From assembly GCF_022664435.1 (NCBI RefSeq), contig NZ_JAKREU010000011.1, forward strand, positions 50,425-114,424: a DNA stretch of 64,000 nt, written 5' to 3'. Under the pieces are notes generated by a model. The model saw only the letters and a program-made list of their open reading frames with translations. It had not been told where the DNA came from and did not search any database. Source of the DNA: Sphingomonas panni. Lineage in GTDB: Bacteria > Pseudomonadota > Alphaproteobacteria > Sphingomonadales > Sphingomonadaceae. Positions 1-7,787 of this stretch are shown piece after piece (position 1 is the first letter of the stretch; each line of letters begins with the position of its first letter). The translations under genes were made by a program, and so were the position numbers.

Positions 1-474
1 GCGGACCCCAAGAAGTTCACCAAGCAGATCGCGTTCAACGTGATCCCGCACATCGACAGCTTCCTCGACGACGGGTCGACCAAGGAAGAGTGGAAGATGG
101 TGGTCGAGACGAAGAAGATCCTCGATCCCAAGATCAAGGTGACCGCGACCTGCGTCCGCGTGCCGGTGTTCGTCGGCCATTCCGAAGCGATCAATATCGA
201 GCTGGAAAACGAACTGTCGGCGGAAGATGCCCAGAAGATCCTGCGCGAGGCGCCCGGCATCATGCTGGTCGACAAGCGCGAGGACGGCGGATACGCGACC
301 CCGATCGAATGCGTCGGCGACTTCGCGACCTATGTCAGCCGCGTGCGCGAAGATTCGACCGTCGAGAACGGCCTGGCGCTGTGGTGCGTCAGCGACAATC
401 TGCGCAAGGGCGCGGCGCTGAACGCGGTCCAGATCGCCGAACTGCTCGGCCGCCGGCATCTGAAGAAGGACTGA
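1..474 (+). CDS. asd: Aspartate-semialdehyde dehydrogenase, C-terminal part
   Basis: This is the C-terminal part (157 codons visible) of aspartate-semialdehyde dehydrogenase, which reduces aspartyl phosphate to aspartate semialdehyde in lysine, threonine, methionine and diaminopimelate synthesis. The frame is open from base 1, so the start and the catalytic Cys lie to the left of the window. Seen here are the substrate-domain stretch CVRVPVFVGHSE, which supplies conserved substrate contacts, and the terminal segment with WCVSDNLRKGAALNAVQIAE, typical of the family. It ends in TGA at 472-474 and is followed by a GC-rich hairpin. Identification is secure; only completeness is limited. Confidence 0.95.
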   Translation, partial: ADPKKFTKQIAFNVIPHIDSFLDDGSTKEEWKMVVETKKILDPKIKVTATCVRVPVFVGHSEAINIELENELSAEDAQKILREAPGIMLVDKREDGGYATPIECVGDFATYVSRVREDSTVENGLALWCVSDNLRKGAALNAVQIAELLGRRHLKKD

Positions 475-485
475 CCGGCGGACGT

Positions 486-521
486 GCCCGTCACCCTGGG
501 CTGGCTCCGGGGGTGACGGGC
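486..521 (+). terminator. Hairpin after asd
   Basis: GCCCGTCACCC (486-496) and GGGTGACGGGC (511-521) form a perfect 11-bp stem with a 14-nt loop just after the asd stop codon. There is no T-run behind it, so it may be a Rho-assisted terminator or an mRNA 3' stabiliser. Confidence 0.6.
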
Positions 522-548
522 AGGCCGTTAGGCGCGCGATCGTCCATT

Positions 549-566
549 GGGTACGACATCGTACCC
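549..566. promoter_or_regulatory. Perfect palindrome upstream of the PAS-MCP gene
   Basis: GGGTACGA-CA-TCGTACCC is a perfect 8-bp inverted repeat with a 2-nt spacer, 57 bp before the PAS-MCP start and clear of the asd hairpin. Its size and symmetry suit a dimeric repressor or activator site. No bound protein can be named from sequence. Confidence 0.35.
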
Positions 567-622
567 TCGATCCGGCGAATTCCCTAAGTCCCTCTTAACT
601 GTCCGTCCCGCAATATGCGCAT

Positions 623-1324
623 ATGGACATGCAGGGCATCCGGGATGGCGCGCTGTACGGCGGGACGTGGGAAGCGATCTGCCGGTCGCAGGCTGTCGTC
701 GAATTCGCCATCGACGGCACGGTGCTGTGGGCGAACGAGCCGTTCCTCGGCATCATGGGATATGCCCTGACGGAGGTGCGCGGGCATCATCACCGCATCT
801 TCTGCCGACTGCAGGACAGCGTTTCTGCGGAATATGCGCAATTCTGGCGCAAGCTGGGCGGCGGCGCGTTCGACAGCGGGCTGTATCGTCGGATCGACCG
901 GGCGGGCCAAGATGTCTGGTTGCAGGCGAGCTACAACCCGGTCCTCGACGCCGACGGTCGCCCCTCATCGATCGTCAAGATCGCGACCGACATGACTCGA
1001 CAGGTGCTGCTGGAACGCGAAGTGCAGGCCCGTTTCGACGAGGGGCAGCGGTTTCAGGCACGGCTGGAGGGGCAGGCGGAGGCGCTGCGGTCGGTCATGA
1101 CGCAGCTGGCGGCGATCGTGACGACGATCGGCGACATTGCCGCACAGACCCGGCTGGTCGCGCTGAACGCCGCGATCGAGGCGGCGCGGGCGGGTGAGGC
1201 CGGCAGTGGCTTTGCCGTCGTCGCCCGCGAAGTCCGGTCGCTGGCCGAGGATATCCGCTATGCGACCGAACGCGCATCGGTGATGCTGCGCGACCATGAA
1301 CAGGTCGCCGCCATCGCCGCCTGA
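623..1324 (+). CDS. Soluble PAS domain-methyl-accepting chemotaxis protein
   Basis: A 233-residue cytoplasmic receptor-like protein. Residues about 15-130 form a PAS domain of the Aer type (FAIDGTVLWANEPFLGIMGY, then a DMTRQ exit). Residues about 165-225 form a short MCP signalling hairpin with LVALNAAIEAARAGEAGSGFAVVAREVR. No transmembrane segment or HAMP domain is visible. The signalling domain is much shorter than in classical MCPs, and the tip-region QTN motif reads QTR. It probably reports redox or a small ligand to a CheA-CheW array. It lies 10 kb from the che operon and is transcribed alone; the 549-566 palindrome is the only visible control element. ATG 623 is the first start in frame after the asd hairpin. 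Confidence 0.85.
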   Translation: MDMQGIRDGALYGGTWEAICRSQAVVEFAIDGTVLWANEPFLGIMGYALTEVRGHHHRIFCRLQDSVSAEYAQFWRKLGGGAFDSGLYRRIDRAGQDVWLQASYNPVLDADGRPSSIVKIATDMTRQVLLEREVQARFDEGQRFQARLEGQAEALRSVMTQLAAIVTTIGDIAAQTRLVALNAAIEAARAGEAGSGFAVVAREVRSLAEDIRYATERASVMLRDHEQVAAIAA

Positions 1325-1328
1325 GCGA

Positions 1329-1973
1329 TCAATAGCCGGTATAGCGTCCCGGCCGGTGCCACGCGATCAGGATGCCGCTGATCGCCGCTGCGCTCAGCGC
1401 CGACCAGGCGACCTTCGTCGGTGCGACGACCGCGAACGACGCGGCTAGAATGAGGAGGTCGATGGCGATCTGAGTCCGCCCGGCATTCCAGCCCCGCGTG
1501 CGTTGCAGCCACAGCGTGACGACGCCGGTACCGCCGACCCCGGCATCGTGCCGCGCCAGTGCCAGAATGCCCATGCCGATCACCGTGCCGCCGGCAATGG
1601 CGGCAAAGGCGGGATGCACCTCGACGATGCGGAAGCCATAGCGTGCCACGGTCGAGAACAGCGCGATGCCGGCATTGACCGCGATGGTCCGCCACATGAA
1701 ACGTGACCCCATCGCCGCCTTCGCAAACAGGAAGAAGGGGATGTTGATGAGCGTGAACAGTACGCCGGTCGGCAGCGGGACCAGATAGGATACCAGCAGC
1801 GCGACCCCGGCGATGCCGCCGGTCACCAGCCCGGCCGCGTGGAGCATCGCGAGGCCCAGCGCGATCATCACGCATCCGACGATGATCGCATAGACATCTT
1901 CGGATCGGCTGTGCGGCACGCCGCTATGGGGCAGGGCGGGGGTGATGGCGTCGGTCTCCGGTCTGGCCGGCAT
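1329..1973 (-). CDS. YitT-family (DUF161) membrane protein
   Basis: About 214 residues, a polytopic inner-membrane protein. The glycine-rich helix pattern (GLAMLHAAGLVTGGIAGVALL, GGTGVVTLWLQRTRGWNAG) matches the DUF161/YitT family, whose substrate is not established. Five or six hydrophobic helices are visible from residue about 28 on. ATG 1973 is chosen, although the purine-rich AGGGAGG abuts it directly with no spacer. No other ATG, GTG or TTG between it and the first helix looks better, apart from a GTG about 18 codons in. It is convergent with the PAS-MCP gene, with only a 4-bp gap, and divergent from the hydrolase gene. Confidence 0.75.
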   Translation of the reverse strand: MPARPETDAITPALPHSGVPHSRSEDVYAIIVGCVMIALGLAMLHAAGLVTGGIAGVALLVSYLVPLPTGVLFTLINIPFFLFAKAAMGSRFMWRTIAVNAGIALFSTVARYGFRIVEVHPAFAAIAGGTVIGMGILALARHDAGVGGTGVVTLWLQRTRGWNAGRTQIAIDLLILAASFAVVAPTKVAWSALSAAAISGILIAWHRPGRYTGY

Positions 1974-2118
1974 CCTCCCTGCATGTTCTTTTGTTGCTTC
2001 GGATACTAACTTGCTTTCGCGCGCAGGTGAAGCGGCAAAAGGGGACGGACGGGTCGACACAACGGATCGGTCCGCCCATATCCCGCGACGACAACCCGCG
2101 TTCAAGGACCCCAGGATC

Positions 2119-2877
2119 GTGCAGCAGCCCCCCGTCACTACCCACCGCTTCGCCAGCTTCGACGGGGTCGAGATCGCCTGGCACGAAATGGGTGAGGGGC
2201 GGCCGGTCGTGCTGATCCATGGCTATTTCAGCGACGCGGCGACCAACTGGATCAAATATGGCCATGCGGAGAAGGTCGCAGCGCTCGGCCGGCGGGTCAT
2301 CATGCCCGACCTGCGCGCCCATGGCGACAGCGCCCGACCGCACGACGCGGCGGCCTATCCGCCCGATGCGCTGGCACGCGACGGCATGGCGCTGATCGAA
2401 CATCTGGGGCTGGGCGACTATGATCTGGGTGGTTATTCGCTCGGCGCGAGGACGGCGGTGCGGATGGTGACGATGGGCGCGACACCGGGCAAGGTCGTGC
2501 TGAGCGGCATGGGGCTGGAAGGGTTGCTCGACACCGGGCGGCGGGCAGCGCATTTCCGCCGCATCCTGACGAACCTTGGCAGCTTCGAGCGTGGGTCGCC
2601 GGAGTGGATGGCGGAGGCGTTCCTGAAGACGACCGGCGGCGATCCGGTGGCGTTGCTCGGCATTCTCGACACGTTCGTCGATACGTCGCGCGAGGAGCTT
2701 GGCCGTATCGCGCAGCCGGTGCTGGTGCTGGCCGGCGAGGAGGATGACGATAACGGCAGTCACGTCGCGCTGGCGGAGCTGCTGCCCGATGCGCGGCTGG
2801 TCGAGACGCCGGGCAACCATATGAGCGCGGTGGTGAAGCGCGAACTGGGCGACGCGATCGCGGCGTTTCTGGCGTAG
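2119..2877 (+). CDS. Alpha/beta-fold hydrolase
   Basis: About 252 residues. It has the oxyanion-hole HG in VVLIHGYFSD (residues 31-40) and the nucleophile elbow GYSLG with Ser107. An acidic cluster at 208-211 (EEDDD) and His234 in PGNHMSA complete a plausible catalytic triad. It is probably a cytoplasmic esterase or lipase-like hydrolase of unknown substrate. The GTG at 2119 is preferred: AAGGA lies about 10 nt upstream and the family's N-terminal strand begins soon after. An upstream in-frame ATG at 1942 would add 59 low-complexity residues antisense to the YitT start. It is followed by a palindromic repeat rather than by a co-directional gene. Confidence 0.8.
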   Translation: MQQPPVTTHRFASFDGVEIAWHEMGEGRPVVLIHGYFSDAATNWIKYGHAEKVAALGRRVIMPDLRAHGDSARPHDAAAYPPDALARDGMALIEHLGLGDYDLGGYSLGARTAVRMVTMGATPGKVVLSGMGLEGLLDTGRRAAHFRRILTNLGSFERGSPEWMAEAFLKTTGGDPVALLGILDTFVDTSREELGRIAQPVLVLAGEEDDDNGSHVALAELLPDARLVETPGNHMSAVVKRELGDAIAAFLA

Positions 2878-2880
2878 GCT

Positions 2881-3008
2881 CCTCCCCGGCACGGGGGGGC
2901 GGCGGCCGAAGGCTGGTGGAGGGGGCTGTCCCCGCAACGCGACCGGAGTGGATGCCGACACCCCCCTCCACCAGCTGCGCTGGTCCCCCTCCCCGCAAAG
3001 CGGGGAGA
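2881..3008. repeat. GC-rich palindromic intergenic repeat
   Basis: A perfect 14-bp inverted repeat, GCTGGTGGAGGGGG (2912-2925) with CCCCCTCCACCAGC (2962-2975), is flanked by a hairpin of CCCCGC/GCGGGG type at 2992-3006. It sits between two convergent genes and probably acts as a bidirectional terminator. The layout resembles dispersed palindromic elements of sphingomonad genomes. Confidence 0.6.
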
Positions 3009-3011
3009 AGC

Positions 3012-3680
3012 TTAGGCTACCGGCTGCTCATATTGTTCCAGCACCCATTCCTCTTCCTGCGCACTGGCGATCCAGTCCTGCATCCACGGGTGCTGTAACA
3101 GCGTGATGATGTACCCCATCGCGAAACGCGGGCACGGCAGCGAATAGGTGACGATGCGCGTCGCGACCGGCGCGAACATGATGTCCGCCGCGCCGAATTC
3201 GCCGAACAGATAGTCGCCGCCCTGGCCGAAGCGGGCGCGGGCCTGCGCCCATAGCTCGTAGATGCGGGACAGGTCGGCGGCGACGTCCGCGTCGGGCTGC
3301 ATCGGGTCATAGACCTGGCGGACGTTCATGCTGTGTTTGCGGCGGAGCGCCGCGAAGCCCGAATGCATTTCCGCCGCCATCGACCGGGCCATCGCCCGCG
3401 CCGCCGGATCGGCGGGCCAGAATTTGTCGCCGCCGGACTTCTCGTTCAGATATTCGACGATCGCGAGGCTATCCCACACGACGATATCGTCGCCGTCCCA
3501 CAGGATCGGCACCTTGCCCGACGACGGCGCGAATTCGTCGCCCTCGCGGCGCTTGTCCCAGTCGGCGTCGTACAGCGGCACGACGACCTCTTCGAACGGC
3601 AGGCCCGACAGCTTGGCCGCCAGCCAGCCGCGCAACGACCAGGAGGAATAGGCCTTGTTCCCGATGATGAGCTTCAGCAT
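3012..3680 (-). CDS. Glutathione S-transferase family protein
   Basis: 222 residues. The N-terminal thioredoxin-like half begins LKLIIGNKAYSSWSLRGWLA, with Ser/Tyr positions typical of the glutathione site. It is followed by KVPILWDGDDIVVWDSLAIVEYL, the conserved cis-Pro and E/D-S glutathione-binding segment at about residues 55-77. A helical C-terminal domain follows. It probably conjugates or reduces electrophiles with glutathione in the cytoplasm. ATG 3680 starts directly at the family N-terminus; upstream in-frame ATGs would add 56 unrelated residues overlapping the divergent ExoD start region. It is convergent with the hydrolase and shares the repeat at 2881-3008 as its 3' boundary. Confidence 0.9.
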   Translation of the reverse strand: MLKLIIGNKAYSSWSLRGWLAAKLSGLPFEEVVVPLYDADWDKRREGDEFAPSSGKVPILWDGDDIVVWDSLAIVEYLNEKSGGDKFWPADPAARAMARSMAAEMHSGFAALRRKHSMNVRQVYDPMQPDADVAADLSRIYELWAQARARFGQGGDYLFGEFGAADIMFAPVATRIVTYSLPCPRFAMGYIITLLQHPWMQDWIASAQEEEWVLEQYEQPVA

Positions 3681-3756
3681 GGGCGCGGTCGTGCCACGCA
3701 CCGGCCGCCATGTCGAGCGATTGGAACCGTGGGCGGAACGATCCGTTGGCAGGCGC

Positions 3757-4374
3757 ATGGCGGAAAACGACAAAGGCGGCGATCCGCACAGCGTGGGCGA
3801 AGTGCTCGACCGGTTGCACGAATTGGGCGAAAAGGCCGGCGACGACAAGGTGAAGCTGGGCGATACGCTGGAGGCGCTGGGCCAGCGGGCCTATGGGCCG
3901 TTCTTCATCATCTTCCCATTGATCGACATCTCCCCCGTCGGCGGGATACCGGGGCTGCCGACGGCGATGGCGGTGGTGATGATCCTGCTGGCGGTGCAAC
4001 TGGTGCTGGGACGCAAGCATCTGTGGTTGCCGGGGTTCCTCGCCAGTCGCGGGCTGAAGGGCGAAAAGCTGGTCAAGGTGGCCGACAAGACGCGACCGAT
4101 CGCCAGACGGATGGACAAGTGGTTTCACGGCCGGCTGCCCGCGCTGACCAAGGGGCCGATGGTCAAGGTCGCGGGGGTGGCGGTGATCCTGCTGTGTCTG
4201 ACCGTCCCGCCGCTCGAACTGCTGCCCTTTGCCAGCACCGCGCCAATGGCGGCGATCATGGCGTTCGGTATCGCGCTGCTGGTGCGCGACGGGGCGTTGA
4301 TGATCGTGGCGTGCGCGCTGTCGGTCGGGGCGGCGGTGCTGGGGGCGGGGCTGTTTGCGTCGAAGCAGGGCTAG
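3757..4374 (+). CDS. ExoD-family exopolysaccharide synthesis protein
   Basis: 205 residues and membrane-bound. The soluble N-terminus (SVGEVLDRLHELGEKAGDDKVKLGDTLEALGQRAYGPF) and the following segment IDISPVGGIPGLPTAMAVVM are the ExoD family signature. Three or four transmembrane helices follow, with a central basic loop (GRKHLWLPGFLASRGLK). ExoD proteins affect exopolysaccharide production and alkaline tolerance in rhizobia, but the biochemical role is unknown. ATG 3757 is preferred over 3655 because the conserved region starts about 12 codons later and the longer form overlaps the GST start. It is divergent from the GST gene. Confidence 0.85.
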   Translation: MAENDKGGDPHSVGEVLDRLHELGEKAGDDKVKLGDTLEALGQRAYGPFFIIFPLIDISPVGGIPGLPTAMAVVMILLAVQLVLGRKHLWLPGFLASRGLKGEKLVKVADKTRPIARRMDKWFHGRLPALTKGPMVKVAGVAVILLCLTVPPLELLPFASTAPMAAIMAFGIALLVRDGALMIVACALSVGAAVLGAGLFASKQG

Positions 4375-4416
4375 GAGCAGCGCGATCGTCCGGCTGGTTG
4401 GACGCGGCGCTCCCTT

Positions 4417-4513
4417 TCGTCACTCCCGCGAAGGCGGGAGTCCATATACGCCGACGTCGCGTCTCGATCGAAACGCCAGTGGGTATGGATTCCCGCCTTC
4501 GCGGGAATGACGA
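4417..4513. repeat. Inverted pair of 30-bp palindromic repeat units
   Basis: Unit 1 (4417-4446) and unit 2 (4484-4513) are reverse complements of each other at 28 of 30 positions. Each has its own hairpin core TCCCGC-GAAG-GCGGGA. A third, degenerate copy lies at 11021-11050. This fits a dispersed, non-coding, REP-like element. It fills the gap between the convergent ExoD and engB genes. Confidence 0.75.
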
Positions 4514-4542
4514 ACATATGATGGGAGGCGGCGGGCGTAGGT

Positions 4543-4570
4543 CGTCATTCCGGCCGTTGCCGGAATGACG
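4543..4570 (-). terminator. Hairpin after engB
   Basis: CGTCATTCCGG (4543-4553) pairs perfectly with CCGGAATGACG (4560-4570) around a 6-nt loop. It lies 5 bp beyond the engB stop codon and probably ends the rpmH-engB operon. Its outer bases resemble the palindromic repeat next to it. Confidence 0.5.
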
Positions 4571-4575
4571 GAGGA

Positions 4576-5244
4576 TCAGCCGATCGACTCGATCACCGCC
4601 GCGCGCAGTTCGGCGATGCCCATGCCCTTTTCGCTCGACGTCGAGATGACGTCGGGATGCGCGGCGGGGCGCTTGCGGACTTCCTCGCCGACCGCCGCGT
4701 AGACGTCTTCCAGCTCCGTCGCCTTGATCTTGTCGGTCTTGGTCAGGACGATGCGATAGCTGGTCGCGGCCTTGTCCAGCATCTCGAACACCTCGCGGTC
4801 GACATCCTTGATGCCGTGGCGCGAGTCGATCAGGACGAGCGTGCGCTTCAGCACCTGCCGCCCGCGCAGATAGTCGTTCACCAGATAGCGCCACTTGCGG
4901 ACCATGTCCTTGGGTGCCTTGGCGAACCCATATCCGGGCATGTCGACGAGACGCAGCCGGAGGGGCGTGCCGATGTCGAAGAAGTTCAGCTCCTGCGTCC
5001 GCCCCGGCGTGACCGAGGTGCGCGCGAGCGAGGTGCGGCCGGTCAGGGCGTTGAGCAGCGACGACTTGCCGACGTTCGAGCGTCCGGCGAACGCAATCTC
5101 CGGCACGTCCGGGTTCGGCAGGTAATCGAGCGACGGCGCGGATTTCAGGAACTGGATCGGTCCCGCGAAGATCTTGCGCGCCGCTTCGATCTGGTCGGGA
5201 TCGAAGCGGTCGTCGCCGGGCGGGGGAGGCGGCAGGTCGTTCAC
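4576..5244 (-). CDS. engB: Ribosome biogenesis GTPase EngB (YihA/YsxC)
   Basis: 222 residues. A TRAFAC GTPase needed for large-subunit assembly and coupled cell division. Motifs in order: G1 GRSNVGKSS, G2 region TSVTPGRTQ, G3 DMPG, G4 TKTD and G5 STSSEKG. The start is GTG 5244, which overlaps the yidC stop as GTGA (5241-5244), so translation is probably coupled. An ATG far upstream would run 45 codons inside yidC in another frame. It is the last gene of the rpmH-rnpA-yidD-yidC-engB operon. Confidence 0.95.
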   Translation of the reverse strand: MNDLPPPPPGDDRFDPDQIEAARKIFAGPIQFLKSAPSLDYLPNPDVPEIAFAGRSNVGKSSLLNALTGRTSLARTSVTPGRTQELNFFDIGTPLRLRLVDMPGYGFAKAPKDMVRKWRYLVNDYLRGRQVLKRTLVLIDSRHGIKDVDREVFEMLDKAATSYRIVLTKTDKIKATELEDVYAAVGEEVRKRPAAHPDVISTSSEKGMGIAELRAAVIESIG

Positions 5245-6938
5245 TTGGCCGGTGCCTGCTTGAGTGCCGGATGCCGCGAGTAGAGCAGCTGCTGCTGCGC
5301 AATGGTCAGCAGGTTCGATGTGATCCAGTAGACCTGCAGGCCGACCGCGAACGGGGCCATGATGAACATCAGCACCCACGGCATCAGCCCGAAGACCTGC
5401 TTCTGCATGTCGTCCATCGGTGCCGGGTTCAGCTTGAACTGGAAATACATCGAGATGCCGAGCAGCACCGGCACGATGCCGATCGCAAGGAAATGCGGCG
5501 GGGTGAAGTCGAGATAGCCGAACAGGTTCAGGATCGTCGCCGGATCGGGCGCGGACAGATCCTTGATCCAGCCGACGAACGGCTGGTGACGCATCTCGAT
5601 GGTCAGCAACAGCACCTTGTACAGCGCGTAGAAGATCGGAATCTGGATCAGCGTCGGCAGACAGCCGGCGACCGGGTTGACCTTCTCCGTCTTGTACAGC
5701 GCCATCATCTCCTGCTGGAGGCGCGGCTTGTCGTCCTTGTAGCGTTCCTGCAGTACCTTCAGCTTGGGCTGGATCGCACGCATGGCGGCCATCGAGGCGA
5801 ACTGGCGCTGGGCGATCGGGAACATCAGGCCGCGGATGGTCAGCGTCAGCAGGATGATCGCGACGCCGAAATTGCCGACCATGCGGAACAGCCAGTCGAG
5901 ATAGACGAAGATCGGTTCCTCGACGACGCGGAACCAGCCCCAGTCGATCGAGCGCGAGAAATAGGGCACGCCCTGTTCCTCATAGGCGTTGAGGACCTTG
6001 TTTTCCTTGGCACCAGCGAAGAAGCGGGCGCTCTGCGTCATCGCCTGCCCCGGGTTCAGCGTGGCGAGGGTGGGCGAGCGGTAATCCGCCTGATGCCGCT
6101 GGTCCGCGCCCTTCAGCGACAGGCCGTGCTGCGCGTTCTGGTCGGGGATCAGGGCGGTCATCCAGTAATGGTCGGTGAAGCCGAGCCAGCCGCCCTTTGC
6201 GCTGAAGGTCGTGGGCGTGGCGTCGATATCCTTGTAGTCGACGTCGAACTTCACGCCGTTGCCGGCTTCGTAGATCGGGCCGACCTGGATGGTCATCGTG
6301 TCCTTGTCGACCGGCGCGCCACGGCGGCTGAGCAGGCCATAGGTCGCGACCTGCACCGGCTGCGTGCCGGTGTTCACGATGCTCTGGCGCACGGTGAACA
6401 TGTAGTTCGCGTCGACCGAAATCTGCATCAGGTAACGCTGGCTGCCCGCCTGCGTCGTGAGCGTGACCGGGGTTGTCGGGGTCAGCTTAGTGCCGCTGGC
6501 GGTCCACAGCGCATCGGCGGGCGGCGGCGTGATGCCGGTGCCGCTCCAGCCGAACTGCGCGAAATAGGCATCGACCGTGCCCGACGGCGACAGCAGCCGG
6601 ACCGGCGGCGAATCCTTGGCGATGGTTTCCTTGTGGCGCAGCAGCACCAGGTCGTCGATCCGCCCGCCGCGCAGGTTGATCGACCCGCGCACCGCCGGCG
6701 TCTCGATCGCCACGCGCGGGGTTTCGCGCAGCACGATCGCCCGGTCGCGAATCGCGTCCGCGGTATCGGCGGCCGGGTCGGTCGCCGGATTGGCGACGGG
6801 CTTGCTCTTGCCATCCTCCAGCTTCGTCACCGGCGGATTGGCGGCCGGGAAGAAATGGTTGGCGATATACGGCCAGCCGAACAGCACCAGCGCAGCCAGT
6901 ACCGCGAACAGCAGGAAATTCTTCTGGTCGTTCTTCAC
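5241..6938 (-). CDS. yidC: Membrane protein insertase YidC
   Basis: 565 residues. YidC inserts and folds inner-membrane proteins, alone or with SecYEG. Residues 8-27 form the N-terminal anchor helix. Residues about 60-340 form the periplasmic beta-supersandwich domain, including the GYLLSRRG-type segment. Residues about 345-555 form the conserved Oxa1/YidC core, with FPIAQRQFASMAAMRAIQPK and the following cytoplasmic hairpin. It ends in a basic tail. Start ATG 6938 follows the yidD stop by about 20 bp, and the 3' end overlaps engB by 4 bp. Confidence 0.97.
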   Translation of the reverse strand: MKNDQKNFLLFAVLAALVLFGWPYIANHFFPAANPPVTKLEDGKSKPVANPATDPAADTADAIRDRAIVLRETPRVAIETPAVRGSINLRGGRIDDLVLLRHKETIAKDSPPVRLLSPSGTVDAYFAQFGWSGTGITPPPADALWTASGTKLTPTTPVTLTTQAGSQRYLMQISVDANYMFTVRQSIVNTGTQPVQVATYGLLSRRGAPVDKDTMTIQVGPIYEAGNGVKFDVDYKDIDATPTTFSAKGGWLGFTDHYWMTALIPDQNAQHGLSLKGADQRHQADYRSPTLATLNPGQAMTQSARFFAGAKENKVLNAYEEQGVPYFSRSIDWGWFRVVEEPIFVYLDWLFRMVGNFGVAIILLTLTIRGLMFPIAQRQFASMAAMRAIQPKLKVLQERYKDDKPRLQQEMMALYKTEKVNPVAGCLPTLIQIPIFYALYKVLLLTIEMRHQPFVGWIKDLSAPDPATILNLFGYLDFTPPHFLAIGIVPVLLGISMYFQFKLNPAPMDDMQKQVFGLMPWVLMFIMAPFAVGLQVYWITSNLLTIAQQQLLYSRHPALKQAPAK

Positions 6939-6960
6939 GTAGAATCCTTACGGCGCAGAC

Positions 6961-7206
6961 TCAGGGCACCGGATCGTGGCCGTGCCCGCCCCATGGGTGA
7001 CAGCGCGCGATCCGTTTGGCGGCCAGCCACGCCCCCTTGATCGCGCCATAGCGGGCAAGGGCAGTGATTGCATAGGCCGAACAGGAGGGTTGATAGCGAC
7101 ACGACGGCGGCAGGATCAGCGAGGGACCCAATTGCCATGCACGGGCGACCAGCATCAGCGCACGGGCGGCGATACCCGGACGAACGGGGCCGCCGGTGTC
7201 GGTCAC
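6961..7206 (-). CDS. yidD: Membrane protein insertion efficiency factor YidD
   Basis: 81 residues. A small membrane-associated partner of YidC. The motif CRYQPSCSAYAITALARYG with its paired cysteines and the HPWGGHGHDPVP C-terminus are diagnostic. The start is GTG 7206, overlapping the rnpA stop as GTGA (7203-7206), so it is probably translated by coupling. Position between rnpA and yidC is the standard order. Confidence 0.96.
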   Translation of the reverse strand: MTDTGGPVRPGIAARALMLVARAWQLGPSLILPPSCRYQPSCSAYAITALARYGAIKGAWLAAKRIARCHPWGGHGHDPVP

Positions 7207-7538
7207 CGGCGAACCTTGCGCAATGCCTTGGAAAGGTCGGCTTTCAGCTCGTCGAACGGGCGTTCGATACCGCTCGCCCGGCCGATCAGGACATGATCGG
7301 CGCCGGATATACCCTGTTCGGGCAGCAGCTCCGCGGCAAGCGCGCGAAAACGCCGCTTCATCCGGTTGCGGACGACGGCGTTTCCGACCTTCTTCGATAC
7401 GGTAATGCCGATTCGCATCGCCTGGGGCGGCGTATCGGCCAGTTCGTCCGGCTTGCGGTTTCTCACCAGCAGGACGAAGCCGGGCATGGGGGCCCGGCGT
7501 CCGCCATTCGCCGCCAGATAATCCCGGCGGCGAAGCAT
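7203..7538 (-). CDS. rnpA: Ribonuclease P protein component
   Basis: 111 residues. The protein cofactor of RNase P in tRNA 5' maturation. It opens with LRRRDYLAANGGRRAPMPGFVL and contains RIGITVSKKVGNAVVRNRMK and the following KRRFR, which is the family's RNA-binding RNR motif. ATG 7538 is used, 5 bp after the rpmH stop. A longer in-frame start would overlap rpmH completely. Its 3' end overlaps yidD by 4 bp. Confidence 0.96.
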   Translation of the reverse strand: MLRRRDYLAANGGRRAPMPGFVLLVRNRKPDELADTPPQAMRIGITVSKKVGNAVVRNRMKRRFRALAAELLPEQGISGADHVLIGRASGIERPFDELKADLSKALRKVRR

Positions 7539-7543
7539 TTTGA

Positions 7544-7678
7544 TTAGGCCGACAGCTTCTTGCGGCCGCGCGAGCGACGCGCGCGGATCACATTGCGGCC
7601 GCCCGGCGTCGCCATGCGCGAGCGGAAGCCGTGACGACGGGCCCGTACCAGGTTGCTCGGCTGAAAAGTCCGCTTCAT
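7544..7678 (-). CDS. rpmH: 50S ribosomal protein L34
   Basis: 44 residues. It opens with MKRTFQPSNLVRARRHGFR and ends in RARRSRGRKKLSA, the universal highly basic L34 sequence. The codons run from ATG at 7676-7678 to TAA at 7544-7546. It is the first gene of the operon, with rnpA 5 bp downstream, and upstream lies only about 37 bp before a strong hairpin. Identification is unambiguous despite the small size. Confidence 0.98.
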   Translation of the reverse strand: MKRTFQPSNLVRARRHGFRSRMATPGGRNVIRARRSRGRKKLSA

Positions 7679-7714
7679 CACTCATTCCCCGGGTATTCAA
7701 AACTGCCAGAACGT

Positions 7715-7737
7715 AAAAAGCCGCCAGTGACGGCGGC
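7715..7737 (-). terminator. Intrinsic terminator upstream of rpmH
   Basis: GCCGCC (7720-7725) and GGCGGC (7732-7737) form a stem. Read on the minus strand it is followed by five T residues (7715-7719). This is an intrinsic terminator for the small membrane protein gene at 7788-8033, or possibly an attenuator in a long rpmH leader. Confidence 0.6.
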
Positions 7738-7787
7738 CGCGTGGGGGGTCCATTAGCTGCGACGGGCGCTCAAGTCAACGGCGCGGA

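Noticed and set aside
4417..4513. CRISPR-like repeats
   Set aside because: Only two units in inverted orientation, with no regular spacers and no cas genes.
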